Positions 50,306 to 61,394 are shown, counted from the stretch's first letter. The stretch: DNA of 64,000 nt from Pseudonocardia alni (GCF_002813375.1 NZ_PHUJ01000003.1:2170001-2234000), one strand, 5' to 3'. Translations and numbers: made by a program. The notes: a model not told the origin generated them from the sequence alone.

Positions 50306-50319
50306 CTACTCGTCAGTAG
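50306..50319. promoter_or_regulatory. Candidate shared operator CTACTCGTCAGTAG (meaA)
   Basis: Five-base arms around 4 nt: TACT (50307-50310) and AGTA (50315-50318). On the meaA strand it reads CTACTGACGAGTAG, one base different from the thiolase/epimerase site. TAGTCT, a possible -10 for meaA, overlaps one half, so binding would block initiation. Confidence 0.6.
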
Positions 50320-50465
50320 CCGGCGACGGGCACGGAGTCGTCCCTCGTCACAGTCGGCGTGTTCGGCAAAGTACGCGACGCGCGCGGGAAACCGAGCGCT
50401 GGATCGGTTCACCACCCGACCCCTCGGACAGGGCGCGTCGCCCGTCCGGGTGCGACCATCGGCGG

Positions 50466-50798
50466 ATGGAGCTCGACCTGGTCCCGCGGCTCGGCGCCGT
50501 CATCGGCCTGGCGGTGGTGCTGCTGGTGCTCGGGCTGCTGCTGCGCTGGACCTACGGCCACCAGAAGCACCACGCGCTGCCCACCGACGACCCGGACGAC
50601 CCGGTGGCCACCGGGCTGCTCACCGAGGTCTCCCGGGTACCGGGCCAGGAGGCCGCCCGCGTGCTGCGCGACCGGCTGCGCTCCGAGGGCATCCGCGCGA
50701 CGACCTCGCGCGCCGACGGCGGCGGCTGGGCGCTGCTCGTCTTCCCCCGCGACGTGAAGGACGCCCGCGTGGTGCTGAGCCGCCGCTCCCTGGACTGA
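50466..50798 (+). CDS. Small single-pass membrane protein with DUF2007-like cytoplasmic domain
   Basis: This 110-residue protein has one transmembrane helix (LGAVIGLAVVLLVLGLLLRW) after a nine-residue N-terminus. A soluble part follows (LLTEVSRVPGQEAARVLRDRLRSEGIRATT and LLVFPRDVKDARVVL). That pattern resembles DUF2007/putative signal-transducing domains, a small alpha/beta fold of unknown role. The ATG at 50466 gives MELDLVPRLG; no strong ribosome binding site is visible. It converges closely on the DUF1206 gene (4 bp between stops) and diverges from meaA across a 218-bp region. Confidence 0.7.
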   Translation: MELDLVPRLGAVIGLAVVLLVLGLLLRWTYGHQKHHALPTDDPDDPVATGLLTEVSRVPGQEAARVLRDRLRSEGIRATTSRADGGGWALLVFPRDVKDARVVLSRRSLD

Positions 50799-50802
50799 GC
50801 GC

Positions 50803-51654
50803 TCAGTCCACCCGGTGGTAGCGGGCGTCGAGGAAGCAGAACACCCCGTAGCAGGCGATCCCGACGCCCACCGCGACCAGCAGGAACACCCCGTAGGGCT
50901 GCTCGCGCAGCGTCTTGAGCGCCGAGTCCAGCCCGTTCGCGCGCTGTGGGTCGAAGGTCAGCGCGGCGACGCCCAGCAGGATGCCCAGCACACCGATCGC
51001 GATCCCCTTGGCGATGTACCCGGCCTGCCCGGTACGGGCGTTGATCCGCCGCAGCCGGCTGTCGGCGCCGCCGAGGTCCTGGTCCTCGGTGAACTTCTTC
51101 CGGTAGCCGTTCCAGGCCAGCACGCCGCCGCAGACCAGCACACCCAGCCCGACGAGCGCGGTGAGGACCTGCCCGCCCGGCAGGCCGAGCAGTCCGGCGG
51201 TCGCCCGCCCACCACCGCCGCTCGAGGCGCGCCCGCTGACCGCGGTGGTCGCCGCGGTGACGGCCAGCACGGCGTAGACGACCGCCTGCCCGCCGGCGAC
51301 GACCCGCTTCACCGTCCGCTTCGTGCTGTCGCCGACGTAGTGGAAGCCCCACACCGCCGAGACCGTCCGCCACAGGACGACCGCGGCGAACCCGACCACC
51401 AGCACCCACAGGAACACCCGGCCCGCCGGCTCGGCGGCGATCGCCCCGAGGGCGCCGCTCTGGTCGGCCTGCCCGCCCGAGCCGAGCGCGATCTGGACGG
51501 CGAGCCAGCCGATCAGCAGGTGCAGCACCCCGTTCGCGGCGATGCCGACCCGGGCGGCGACGCGCACCGGTGTCGAGTGCGCGGCGTCCCGCGCCCCGCG
51601 GCCCGCCTTGCGGCCGGCCTGCGAGACGTCCGCGGCGTCGGGAGTGCTCACCAT
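50803..51654 (-). CDS. DUF1206-family membrane protein
   Basis: This 283-residue protein has six hydrophobic segments arranged as three similar pairs. Each pair opens with a motif such as ARVGIAANGVLHLLIGWLAVQIA, VVAGGQAVVYAVLAVTAA or ARTGQAGYIAKGIAIGVLGILLG, the three-fold repeat that defines DUF1206. Function is not established for the family. The ATG at 51654 has GAGGAGG at good spacing. About 200 bp separate it from murA upstream on the same strand, with a hairpin near the murA stop, so it is probably transcribed alone. Confidence 0.85.
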   Translation of the reverse strand: MVSTPDAADVSQAGRKAGRGARDAAHSTPVRVAARVGIAANGVLHLLIGWLAVQIALGSGGQADQSGALGAIAAEPAGRVFLWVLVVGFAAVVLWRTVSAVWGFHYVGDSTKRTVKRVVAGGQAVVYAVLAVTAATTAVSGRASSGGGGRATAGLLGLPGGQVLTALVGLGVLVCGGVLAWNGYRKKFTEDQDLGGADSRLRRINARTGQAGYIAKGIAIGVLGILLGVAALTFDPQRANGLDSALKTLREQPYGVFLLVAVGVGIACYGVFCFLDARYHRVD

Positions 51655-51806
51655 GACGGGCCTCCTCGTCGAGTCGACGCGAAGGGTGGCACGGCGCGGA
51701 CCGGTCCGCCGGGCTGGTGGGCCGTTCGGAGCAACGGCGAGGCCGCACCCGGGCCGTGTCGCGCCGAGGGGTGTCGCCCACCCCGGCCGGTTCGCCGCCG
51801 GGTACC

Positions 51807-51837
51807 GGCGCCGCCACGGCGAGCCGCCGTCGGCGCC
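51807..51837. terminator. Imperfect GC-rich hairpin after murA
   Basis: GGCGCCG-CC-ACGGCG pairs with CGCCGTCGGCGCC around a 3-nt loop, with a two-base bulge, just past the murA stop at 51854. The remaining gap to the DUF1206 gene shows nothing else. Confidence 0.4.
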
Positions 51838-51853
51838 CCTGCGGGCCGAGCGT

Positions 51854-53122
51854 CTACCGCTCCGGCTCGCCCGCGACCCGCCGGATGTCGGCGCCGAGCG
51901 CGGACAGGTTCTCCACGAACCGCGGGTAGCCGCGGTCGATGTGCGCGACGTCCCAGACCTCGGTGGTGCCCCGTGCGCACAGCCCGGCCAGCACCAGCCC
52001 GGCGCCGGCCCGGATGTCGCTGGCCCACACCGGCGCGCTGGACAGCTCCGGCCGCCCCCGTACGACGGCGTGGTGCCCGTCGGTGCGGGCGTCCGCACCC
52101 AGGCGCACCATCTCGTCGACGAAGCGGAAGCGCGCCTCGAACACGTTCTCGGTGATCATCGACGTGCCCTCGGCGACGGCGGACAGCGCGATCGCCATCG
52201 GCTGCAGGTCCGTCGCGAAGCCCGGGTAGGGCAGCGTCACGAAGTCGACCGCCTCCGGGCGGCCGGGCATCGCGACCGAGAACTCCTGCTCGGCGGTGGC
52301 GATCTCGGCGCCCGCGCTGCGGAGCTTGTCGAGGACCAGGTCGATGTGGTGCGGGTCGACGCCGCGCACGGTGACCTCGCCCCGGGTCATGGCGGCCGCG
52401 AACGCCCAGGTCGCACCGACGATCCGATCCCCGATGACGCGGTGCGTGGTCGGCTGCAGCCCCGCGACGCCGTGCACGGTCAGCGTGGAGCTCCCGACCC
52501 CCTCGAGCTTCGCGCCCATCTGCTGCAGCATCACGCAGAGGTCGACGATCTCCGGCTCGCGGGCCGCGTTGTCGATCACCGTCGTGCCCTCGGCGAGCAC
52601 CGCGGCCATCAGGATGTTCTCGGTCGCGCCGACGCTCGGGAAGTCCAGCCAGATCTGCGCGCCGTGCAGGTCGCCCGCCGTCGCGGTGACGCTGCCGTGC
52701 ACGATGTCGGTGGTCGCGCCGAGCTTGCGCAGCCCGTTCTGGTGCATGTCCAGCGGCCGCGAACCGATCGCGTCGCCCCCGGGGAGCGGGACGACCGCCC
52801 GCCGGCAGCGCGCGACCAGCGGCCCGAGCACGCACACCGACGCGCGCAGCTTGGAGACCGAACGGTAGTCGGCCTCAGCCCCGGGGTCGGCGGGCACGTC
52901 GATGTGCACGGTCGAACCCTCGATCGCGACCGTGCAGCCCAGGCTCCGCAGGACGTCGGCCATCAGCGGCACGTCCAGGATCTCCGGGCAGTTCTCGAGC
53001 GTCGTCCGTCCCTCGGCCAGCAGCGCCGCCGCCATGAGCTTGAGCACGCTGTTCTTCGCCCCGACGACGTCGACGGACCCGCTCAGCCGGGCCCCGCCGT
53101 TGACCGCGAAATGCTCCACCAC
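51854..53122 (-). CDS. murA: UDP-N-acetylglucosamine 1-carboxyvinyltransferase MurA
   Basis: This 422-residue enzyme performs the first committed step of peptidoglycan synthesis, adding enolpyruvate from PEP to UDP-GlcNAc. The substrate loop [26 protein letters not shown] and [12 protein letters not shown] are typical. The active-site loop reads [17 protein letters not shown], with Asp at residue 117 where fosfomycin-sensitive enzymes have Cys, as in M. tuberculosis MurA, so intrinsic fosfomycin resistance is expected. The GTG at 53122 aligns with the mycobacterial start and has TACCGT 7 nt upstream. The divergent PduO gene begins 124 bp away, the same pair as in M. tuberculosis. Confidence 0.95.
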   Translation of the reverse strand: MVEHFAVNGGARLSGSVDVVGAKNSVLKLMAAALLAEGRTTLENCPEILDVPLMADVLRSLGCTVAIEGSTVHIDVPADPGAEADYRSVSKLRASVCVLGPLVARCRRAVVPLPGGDAIGSRPLDMHQNGLRKLGATTDIVHGSVTATAGDLHGAQIWLDFPSVGATENILMAAVLAEGTTVIDNAAREPEIVDLCVMLQQMGAKLEGVGSSTLTVHGVAGLQPTTHRVIGDRIVGATWAFAAAMTRGEVTVRGVDPHHIDLVLDKLRSAGAEIATAEQEFSVAMPGRPEAVDFVTLPYPGFATDLQPMAIALSAVAEGTSMITENVFEARFRFVDEMVRLGADARTDGHHAVVRGRPELSSAPVWASDIRAGAGLVLAGLCARGTTEVWDVAHIDRGYPRFVENLSALGADIRRVAGEPER

Positions 53123-53129
53123 GCCGGGA

Positions 53130-53135
53130 ACGGTA
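53130..53135 (-). promoter_or_regulatory. -10 hexamer TACCGT for murA
   Basis: TACCGT, 7 nt, then the GTG at 53122, which supports this start over the next GTG codon at 53119. Confidence 0.5.
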
Positions 53136-53234
53136 ACGGGACCGTCACCGCGCCGGATGCCCGGCCCGGACGGCCCTGACCCTTCGGACCGTCCGGCGCA
53201 CCCCCGCATCTGGTCGCCGAGGCACCGGCGCCCC

Positions 53235-53240
53235 TAGCCT
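53235..53240 (+). promoter_or_regulatory. -10 hexamer TAGCCT for the adenosyltransferase gene
   Basis: TAGCCT, 6 nt, then GTG at 53247, with no ribosome binding site. Confidence 0.55.
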
Positions 53241-53246
53241 GTCGGG

Positions 53247-53840
53247 GTGGCGGTGCATCTCACGCGGATCTACACGAAGACCGGCGACGACGGTACGACG
53301 GCCCTGGGCGACTTCAGCCGGGTCCGGAAGACCGATGCCCGGCTGGCGGCCTACGCCGACACCGACGAGGCGAACGCCGCGATCGGGGTCGCCGTGACCG
53401 TCGGGGGACTCCCGGAACGGGTCGTCGACCCGCTGCGGCAGATCCAGAACGACCTGTTCGACGTCGGTGCCGACCTGTGCACCCCGATCGTCGAGAACCC
53501 CGAGTACCCGCCGCTGCGGGTCACCGAGGGCTATGTGACCCGGCTCGAGGGCTGGTGCGACGAGTTCAACCCCGAGCTGCCCAAGCTCAACTCCTTCATC
53601 CTCCCCGGCGGCACCCCGGGCGCGGCGTACCTGCACGTCGCCCGGACCGTCACCCGGCGTGCCGAGCGGTCGGTGTGGGGCCTGCTGGAGGTCGACCGGG
53701 AGCACACCAACCCGCTGACCGCGCAGTACCTCAACCGGCTCTCGGACCTGCTGTTCATCCTCGGCCGGGTCGCGAACCCCGACGGCGACGTCCTGTGGCA
53801 GCCGGGCGGCCCGCACGGAGCACCGACCACGGACACCTGA
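53247..53840 (+). CDS. PduO-type ATP:cob(I)alamin adenosyltransferase
   Basis: This 197-residue helical-bundle enzyme attaches the adenosyl group of ATP to cob(I)alamin, forming the coenzyme used by MeaA and methylmalonyl-CoA mutase. The ATP-binding N-terminus is IYTKTGDDGTTALGDFSRVRK. FILPGGTPGAAYLHVARTVTRRAER contains the conserved Arg/Glu of the active site, and YLNRLSDLLFILGR is the family end motif. The GTG at 53247 gives VAVHLTRIYTKTGDDGT. It faces the GIDE-like gene convergently. Its function links directly to the ethylmalonyl-CoA genes 3-20 kb away, although the operon is separate. Confidence 0.94.
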   Translation: MAVHLTRIYTKTGDDGTTALGDFSRVRKTDARLAAYADTDEANAAIGVAVTVGGLPERVVDPLRQIQNDLFDVGADLCTPIVENPEYPPLRVTEGYVTRLEGWCDEFNPELPKLNSFILPGGTPGAAYLHVARTVTRRAERSVWGLLEVDREHTNPLTAQYLNRLSDLLFILGRVANPDGDVLWQPGGPHGAPTTDT

Positions 53841-53864
53841 CCGGACCCGCTCCGGACGGCCCGC

Positions 53865-54605
53865 TCAGGTCAGCACCGCCACCAGCAGCGCGACGACGGC
53901 GCCGCAGCCGAACGCCACGGCACGCCGCATCGCGGTGCCGCTGCGCCTCCGGCTGCGCTCCAGGTGGTCGCCGCGCTCGGCGACGGTGAGCGTGAGCGGG
54001 TGGCCGGCCGCGGCGGACAGCCGTACCCGGTCCCCGGACAGCCGGGCCTCCCCCACCACGGTGAGCCGGGAGCCCGGCTCGATCCGCCACTCGGTGCGCT
54101 CTCGGGCCACCGTCGGGTCGACGAGGCGGAACAGGCCGAACTCGCGGCCCCCGCCGTCGTCGGTGACCCGGCGGCGCTCGGCGACCGGGATCTCGGTGCG
54201 CGCGTCACGGGGGTCGACCACGACCTCCGCGCCACCGTCGGTCAGCCGGAACGGCCGCTCCCGCCGCTGCTCGGCGACGACCTGCCGTTCCTCCCGGTCG
54301 TCCCGGCCGCGGGAGAGCGCCTCCTCGACGAACCGGAACCAGACCGAGTCGACCCCGGTCAGCGGGGCCGGGCGTGCCTCGTCGTCGAGCGGCTCGACGG
54401 TGCCGGACAGCGACACCACCTGACGGAACGCCGGGGCGTCGAGCTCGTCGCGGACGGACCCGGCCATGGCGACGAGCTCCGCGACCGTCACCGGGGTCGC
54501 GGCCAGGCCGCGCGTCCAGCGGGCGTGCCCGTCGCGGGCCTCGCGGAACGACGTCCACGCCAGCCGGCCGAGAATGCCCGCGAACGCCAGGAGGACCAGA
54601 TCCAC
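53865..54605 (-). CDS. GIDE-domain-like membrane protein
   Basis: This 246-residue protein has a hydrophobic N-terminal anchor (LVLLAFAGILGRLAW) and a C-terminal membrane helix (AVAFGCGAVVALLVAVL). The soluble middle reads [53 protein letters not shown] and EWRIEPGSRLTVVGEARL. This is the pattern of the GIDE domain also found in MUL1-type E3 ligases, though no RING is present. Bacterial members have no settled function; membrane quality control is a guess. The GTG at 54605 is supported by TATGCT 6 nt upstream. It follows the DUF2550 gene on the same strand after 61 bp. Confidence 0.72.
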   Translation of the reverse strand: MDLVLLAFAGILGRLAWTSFREARDGHARWTRGLAATPVTVAELVAMAGSVRDELDAPAFRQVVSLSGTVEPLDDEARPAPLTGVDSVWFRFVEEALSRGRDDREERQVVAEQRRERPFRLTDGGAEVVVDPRDARTEIPVAERRRVTDDGGGREFGLFRLVDPTVARERTEWRIEPGSRLTVVGEARLSGDRVRLSAAAGHPLTLTVAERGDHLERSRRRSGTAMRRAVAFGCGAVVALLVAVLT

Positions 54606-54611
54606 GGCGGC

Positions 54612-54617
54612 AGCATA
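54612..54617 (-). promoter_or_regulatory. -10 hexamer TATGCT for the GIDE-like gene
   Basis: TATGCT, 6 nt, then GTG at 54605; leaderless-type promoter inside the 61-bp gap after the ATP synthase/DUF2550 operon. Confidence 0.5.
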
Positions 54618-54666
54618 GAACGGACAGAACGGACGACAGGTCCGTAGAGCTACCGATCCGGCGAGG

Positions 54667-55116
54667 TCAGGACGCCTCGCGGTAGCCGTGCCCCTGCCCC
54701 GGCGGGGTGGACTCCAGCCAGGCCATGAAGCCGGTGCGGACGCCCGCCGACATCGCCAGCTCGACGTCGATGCCCCGGCCCGCGGCGTCGCGGCCGCGGC
54801 AGCGCAGCACCTCGACCGCCATCGGGATCGCGAACTCCTCCGACCGGTGCGGCGGCCGCCGGTCCACGATCTCCAGGTCGGCCCGGTCCATCACGACGGT
54901 CGCACCGATCCGGAAGCTGGTCAGGCGGTACCAGGCGAACCGCTCGCCCTCGTAGCGCCCGACGCCGAAGTGCCAGTCCGTGACAGCGAAACGGCGGCGC
55001 AGACACAGGTCCACACCGCCGTTGCGCATGAGTCGTACCCGCCGTACGGCGAGCCAGACCAAGGGGACGACCAGGCACAGCAGCAGAACTCCGACGAACG
55101 CCGCGATGAGCTCCAC
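54667..55116 (-). CDS. DUF2550 family membrane-anchored protein
   Basis: This 149-residue protein begins with one membrane helix (LIAAFVGVLLLCLVVPLVWLAV) and a basic segment. A beta-rich soluble domain follows (WHFGVGRYEGERFAWYRLTSF, RADLEIVDRRPPHRSEE, VEVLRCRGRDAAGRGIDVELAMSAGVRTGFMAWLES). This is DUF2550, whose M. tuberculosis member Rv1312 directly follows atpC as here. No function is known; constant linkage to ATP synthase suggests a membrane or energy-related role. The GTG at 55116 lies 19 bp past the atpC stop, so the gene is the last of the atp operon. Confidence 0.85.
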   Translation of the reverse strand: MELIAAFVGVLLLCLVVPLVWLAVRRVRLMRNGGVDLCLRRRFAVTDWHFGVGRYEGERFAWYRLTSFRIGATVVMDRADLEIVDRRPPHRSEEFAIPMAVEVLRCRGRDAAGRGIDVELAMSAGVRTGFMAWLESTPPGQGHGYREAS

Positions 55117-55135
55117 TGCCTGCCCGGTCCCCGTG

Positions 55136-55519
55136 CTAGTTCGCCTCGGCCGCCCGAAGGCGGGCCTCGGCCCGGGCGATCGCCGATCTGCCCTCGTCGG
55201 TGGACGAGTCGGCGCCGTCGCGCGCCCGCCGGGCCCGCTCGACATCGATCTCGTCCGCCTGCTCGGCGAACTCGGCCAGGATGGACACCCGCTCCGCCGA
55301 CACCGACAGGAACCCGCCGTGCACCGCGATGGTGCGCTTCGAGCCGTCGGTGGAGTCGATGCGGACGACCCCGGCCTCTTCCATCTGGGCCAGCATCGGC
55401 TGGTGGCCGGGCAGGATGCCGACCTCGCCGACCGTGGTCCGGGCGAGCACGAAGCGTGCGTCGCCCGACCACAGCCGGCGCTCCACGGAGACCAGCTCCA
55501 CGGTCATCTCAGCAGGCAT
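55136..55519 (-). CDS. atpC: F-type ATP synthase epsilon subunit
   Basis: This 127-residue subunit of the F1 central stalk regulates ATP hydrolysis. The N-terminal beta-sandwich shows [39 protein letters not shown] and [29 protein letters not shown]. The C-terminal helical part is short ([27 protein letters not shown]), as in mycobacteria, where the latch is reduced. ATG at 55519 lies 6 bp past the atpD stop; an ATG four codons inside is an alternative. It is co-transcribed with the rest of the atp operon. Confidence 0.95.
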   Translation of the reverse strand: MPAEMTVELVSVERRLWSGDARFVLARTTVGEVGILPGHQPMLAQMEEAGVVRIDSTDGSKRTIAVHGGFLSVSAERVSILAEFAEQADEIDVERARRARDGADSSTDEGRSAIARAEARLRAAEAN

Positions 55520-55525
55520 CGGTGA

Positions 55526-57981
<2,456 letters not shown>

Positions 57982-57993
57982 CGGGTATCAGCC

Positions 57994-59631
57994 TCAGTTC
58001 TTCTTGACCGTGACGGTCTCCTGCTCGACATCGTCCTCGTCGAGGGCCTTCTCGGCCTTCTCCTTGGGGACGACCGAGGAACCGTCGGACGCGGTGAACT
58101 CGTTGCGCTTGAACTCGTCGACCGACTTGGTCAGCGTCTCGACGGCGTCGTCGGAGAGCTTCCCGGTGTCGGTGATCTCGTTCAGGGCGCCGGAGGCGTG
58201 GCGACGCGAGTACTCGCGGAACTCCGACTCGAAGCGCTGCACGTCGGCGACGGGCACCGAGTCGAGCTTGCCGGAGGTGCCCAGCCAGATCGAGACGACC
58301 TGGTCCTGCACCGCGACCGGCGCGTACTGCGCCTGCTTGAGCAGCTCGACCAGGCGCTCGCCACGGCCCAGAGCGGCGGCCGACGCGGCGTCGAGGTCGG
58401 AACCGAAGGCGGCGAACGCCTCCAGCTCACGGAACTGCGACAGGTCCAGACGCAGCGAGCCCGAGACCGTCTTCATGGCCTTGATCTGCGCCGAGCCGCC
58501 GACCCGGGAGACCGAGATACCGACGTTGATCGCCGGCCGGACACCCTGGTTGAACAGGTCGGACTCGAGGAAGACCTGGCCGTCGGTGATCGAGATGACG
58601 TTGGTCGGGATGTAGGCCGACACGTCGTTCGCCTTGGTCTCGATGATCGGCAGACCGGTCATCGACCCCGCGCCGAGCTCGTCGGAGAGCTTCGCGCAGC
58701 GCTCCAGCAGACGCGAGTGCAGGTAGAAGACGTCGCCCGGGTAGGCCTCACGGCCCGGCGGGCGGCGCAGCAGCAGCGAGATCGCGCGGTAGGCCTCGGC
58801 CTGCTTCGACAGGTCGTCGAACACGATGAGGACGTGCTTGCCCTGGTACATCCAGTGCTGGCCGATGGCCGAGCCGGTGTAGGGCGCGAGCCACTTGAAG
58901 CCGGCCGGGTCGGACGCGGGGGCCGCGACGATCGTCGTGTACTCCAGCGCACCGGCGTCCTCGAGGGACTGCCGGACACCGGCGATCGTGGAGCCCTTCT
59001 GGCCGATGGCGACGTAGATGCAGCGGACCTGCTTCTTCGGGTCGCCCGACTCCCAGTTCTCCTTCTGGTTGATGATCGTGTCGACGCAGACCGCGGTCTT
59101 GCCGGTCTTGCGGTCGCCGATCACCAGCTGGCGCTGGCCGCGGCCGATCGGGGTCATGGCGTCGATGGCCTTGATCCCGGTCTGCAGCGGCTCGCCGACG
59201 GACTGGCGGTCCATCACGCCGGCCGCCTGGAGCTCGAGCACGCGGCGGGCGTCGCTCTCGACGTCGCCGAGGCCGTCGATCGGGTTGCCCAGCGGGTCGA
59301 CGACCCGGCCCAGGTAGCCCTCGCCGACCGGCACGGACAGGACCTCGCCGGTACGGGTGACCTGCTGGCCCTCCTCGAGGCCGGTGTAGTCGCCCAGGAC
59401 GACCGCACCGATCTCGTTCTGCTCGAGGTTCAGCGCGACACCGCGGACGCCGCCCTCGAACTCGAGCAGCTCGTTGGTCATGGCCGAGGGCAGACCCTCG
59501 ACGTGGGCGATGCCGTCACCGGTGTCGGCGACGGTCCCGACCTCACGGCGGGACGTGCCGCTCTCCAGCGACGAGACGTAGCTGGAGATCGCACTCCGGA
59601 TCTCCTCGGAGGAGATCGTCAGCTCTGTCAT
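57994..59631 (-). CDS. atpA: F-type ATP synthase alpha subunit
   Basis: This 545-residue non-catalytic nucleotide-binding subunit of F1 shows the Walker A loop [32 protein letters not shown] [16 protein letters not shown], and [49 protein letters not shown]. The C-terminal ~35 residues form an acidic extension ([22 protein letters not shown]). A C-terminal alpha extension suppresses ATP hydrolysis in mycobacteria; whether this one does is untested. ATG at 59631; a 75-bp gap separates it from atpH. Confidence 0.98.
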   Translation of the reverse strand: MTELTISSEEIRSAISSYVSSLESGTSRREVGTVADTGDGIAHVEGLPSAMTNELLEFEGGVRGVALNLEQNEIGAVVLGDYTGLEEGQQVTRTGEVLSVPVGEGYLGRVVDPLGNPIDGLGDVESDARRVLELQAAGVMDRQSVGEPLQTGIKAIDAMTPIGRGQRQLVIGDRKTGKTAVCVDTIINQKENWESGDPKKQVRCIYVAIGQKGSTIAGVRQSLEDAGALEYTTIVAAPASDPAGFKWLAPYTGSAIGQHWMYQGKHVLIVFDDLSKQAEAYRAISLLLRRPPGREAYPGDVFYLHSRLLERCAKLSDELGAGSMTGLPIIETKANDVSAYIPTNVISITDGQVFLESDLFNQGVRPAINVGISVSRVGGSAQIKAMKTVSGSLRLDLSQFRELEAFAAFGSDLDAASAAALGRGERLVELLKQAQYAPVAVQDQVVSIWLGTSGKLDSVPVADVQRFESEFREYSRRHASGALNEITDTGKLSDDAVETLTKSVDEFKRNEFTASDGSSVVPKEKAEKALDEDDVEQETVTVKKN

Positions 59632-59706
59632 GGCTGCGTCGTTCCTTCTCTCGAACGGGGTCTTCGGGTCGTTCCGCCGGGGTCCGGCGATCGCGTCCGA
59701 AGCAGG

Positions 59707-60537
59707 TCAGCTGGGCAGGGATCGGCGAGCTGCGGCGAGTCGACCCGCCACGCTGCCGTCGATGACCTCGCCGCCGACCTGCACGACCAGGCCTCCGAGG
59801 AGGCTCCGGTCGAGCTCGACCTGCAGGGAGATCGTGCGGCCGTACATACGGCCCAGTGTCTCGGCGAGCGTGGTCTCCTGCTCGGAGGAGAGCTCGACGG
59901 GTGTGCGCACCTTGGCGACCGAGCGGTCCCGGCGGGCCGCCGCGAGCTCGGCGAGCTCCTCGGCGACGACGTCGAGGTGCCGGCTGCGGGGCAGCCGGAC
60001 CGCTTCGCGGAGCAGCGCCGCCGTCACCGGGTAGACCTTCTCGCCGAGCACCGAGTCCAGGAGCTGGACGCGACCCTCGACGGGCCGGGCGGCGTCGCCG
60101 AGCAGGCTCGCCAGCTGCGGTTCGCGGGCGACGACCCGGCCGAACCGGAACAGCTGGTCCTCGACCTCGTCGAGGGAGCCGTTGCGGTCCGCGATCGCGA
60201 TGGCCGTGCGGCGGGCCAGGCCCTCCGCGCCGGTGACGATGTCGCGGGGGGTGGACCAGCGCTTGCCCGCCAGCTCGGAGACGAGGTCCACGGTCGGCTG
60301 CGAGAGCTGGGACCCGAACAGCCGGCGGACCAGGTCCGCGCGGGCGTCCTCGGGGGAGGACGCGTCGGCCAGCAGGCGCCGGACGGAGCGCTCGAAGTCC
60401 AGGAACCGGGCCACCGCGAACAGCTCGTCCGCGGTCGTGGTCAGGTCCCGGGCCGACGCGGAGTCGGTCCAGGAGTCCAACCGCTCGGTCAGCGCCGCGA
60501 GGGACTCACGGCTGGCGGGCTGCAGGACAGCCGCCAT
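59707..60537 (-). CDS. atpH: F-type ATP synthase delta subunit
   Basis: This 276-residue stator subunit links F1 to the b-subunit stalk. An N-terminal helical part (LQPASRESLAALTERLDSWTDSASARDL and FARFLDFERSVRRLLAD-like sequence) and the C-terminal domain (VAKVRTPVELSSEQETTLAETLGRMYGRTISLQVELDRSLLGGLVVQVGGEVIDGSVAGRLAAAR) match OSCP/delta. At about 270 residues it is the long streptomycete-type form, not the b-delta fusion of mycobacteria. ATG at 60537 overlaps the atpF stop by one base. Confidence 0.95.
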   Translation of the reverse strand: MAAVLQPASRESLAALTERLDSWTDSASARDLTTTADELFAVARFLDFERSVRRLLADASSPEDARADLVRRLFGSQLSQPTVDLVSELAGKRWSTPRDIVTGAEGLARRTAIAIADRNGSLDEVEDQLFRFGRVVAREPQLASLLGDAARPVEGRVQLLDSVLGEKVYPVTAALLREAVRLPRSRHLDVVAEELAELAAARRDRSVAKVRTPVELSSEQETTLAETLGRMYGRTISLQVELDRSLLGGLVVQVGGEVIDGSVAGRLAAARRSLPS

Positions 60538-61085
60538 CAGTTCGCCCCGCTCCGCTGGGCCACGCCCTGCTGGTCGAGCTCACCGAGGAACGAGTCGATC
60601 GTCGCGGAACGACGCGAGTCGTCGGCCAGCTGCTCGCGCAGCAGGCGCTCGGCCAGCTGGACCGACAGGCCCCCGACCTCGTTGCGCAGAGCACGCTGGG
60701 CGGCGTCGCGTGACGCGGCCACCTGCTCCTCGCCACGGGCCTTGATGCGCGCGGCCTCGGCCTCGGCCTCCTCGCGGAGCTCGGCCTTGATCTGCTGGCC
60801 CTCGGCCCGGGCGTCGTCGCGGATGCGCGCCGCCTCGGCCCGGAGGCCGGCGAGCTGCTCCTCGTACTCCTTCTTCAGCCGGTCCGCCTGCTCCTGGGTC
60901 TCCTGAGCACGCTTGAGGCCGCCCTCGATCGCGTCGGTCCGCTCCTCGTAGAGCGTCTCGAAGCGCGGGACCGCGAACTTCCAGAGCAGGAACAGCAGGA
61001 TCGCGAACGCGACCACACCGAGCACGAGCTCATCGAGGTGCGGGAGAATCGGAAGCGGCTGTTCGGCGGCGAGAATCAGTTCCAC
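60537..61085 (-). CDS. atpF: F-type ATP synthase b subunit
   Basis: This 182-residue peripheral-stalk subunit has one membrane helix (LDELVLGVVAFAILLFLLWKFAVPRF) followed by a long charged right-handed coiled coil (RAQETQEQADRLKKEYEEQLAGLRAEAARIRDDARAEGQQ). Its last residues contact delta. Start at 61085 gives MELILAAEQPLPILPHLDELVLG. It overlaps atpH by one base, and a 63-bp gap separates it from atpE. Confidence 0.96.
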   Translation of the reverse strand: MELILAAEQPLPILPHLDELVLGVVAFAILLFLLWKFAVPRFETLYEERTDAIEGGLKRAQETQEQADRLKKEYEEQLAGLRAEAARIRDDARAEGQQIKAELREEAEAEAARIKARGEEQVAASRDAAQRALRNEVGGLSVQLAERLLREQLADDSRRSATIDSFLGELDQQGVAQRSGAN

Positions 61086-61148
61086 CGTGTGTCCTTCCCT
61101 GACATGGCCGCCGGTACCGGGACCGGCATGAGAGTGATCTGCCGGCTC

Positions 61149-61394
61149 TTACTGCGCGATGAAGAAGAGCACCAGGCCGATCAGCATGACCAGCTCGGCG
61201 AGGACGAAGGTGGTCCAGCCGATACCCATCAGCTGGCCGCGGGCCTCCGGCTGGCGGGCGGTGCCGCTGATGACGGCCGACCAGATCAGGCCGACGCCGA
61301 TACCGGCGCCGATGGCCGAGGCGCCGAACCCGATGGCCGCGAGGCCCGGGTTGATGTTGGCGGCTTCCTGGGCCAGAACCTGGGTGACGTTCAC
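61149..61394 (-). CDS. atpE: F-type ATP synthase c subunit (proteolipid)
   Basis: This 81-residue hairpin of two membrane helices forms the proton-driven ring. Helix 1 carries GLAAIGFGASAIGAGIGVGLI, and helix 2 WTTFVLAELVMLIGLVLFFIA with the proton-binding Glu near residue 67. No Na-binding Gln/Ser/Thr set is obvious, so it is probably H+-coupled. The GTG at 61394 (VNVTQVLAQEAANINPG) is chosen for the GGAAGG site upstream and normal size; longer readings add nonsense. The 124-bp gap to atpB upstream shows no gene. Confidence 0.96.
   Translation of the reverse strand: MNVTQVLAQEAANINPGLAAIGFGASAIGAGIGVGLIWSAVISGTARQPEARGQLMGIGWTTFVLAELVMLIGLVLFFIAQ

Noticed and set aside
50248..50465. Possible cobalamin riboswitch upstream of meaA
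   Set aside because: I looked for a B12-box-like element (GCCACTG core) and found none. The palindrome CTACTCGTCAGTAG is the only clear signal.
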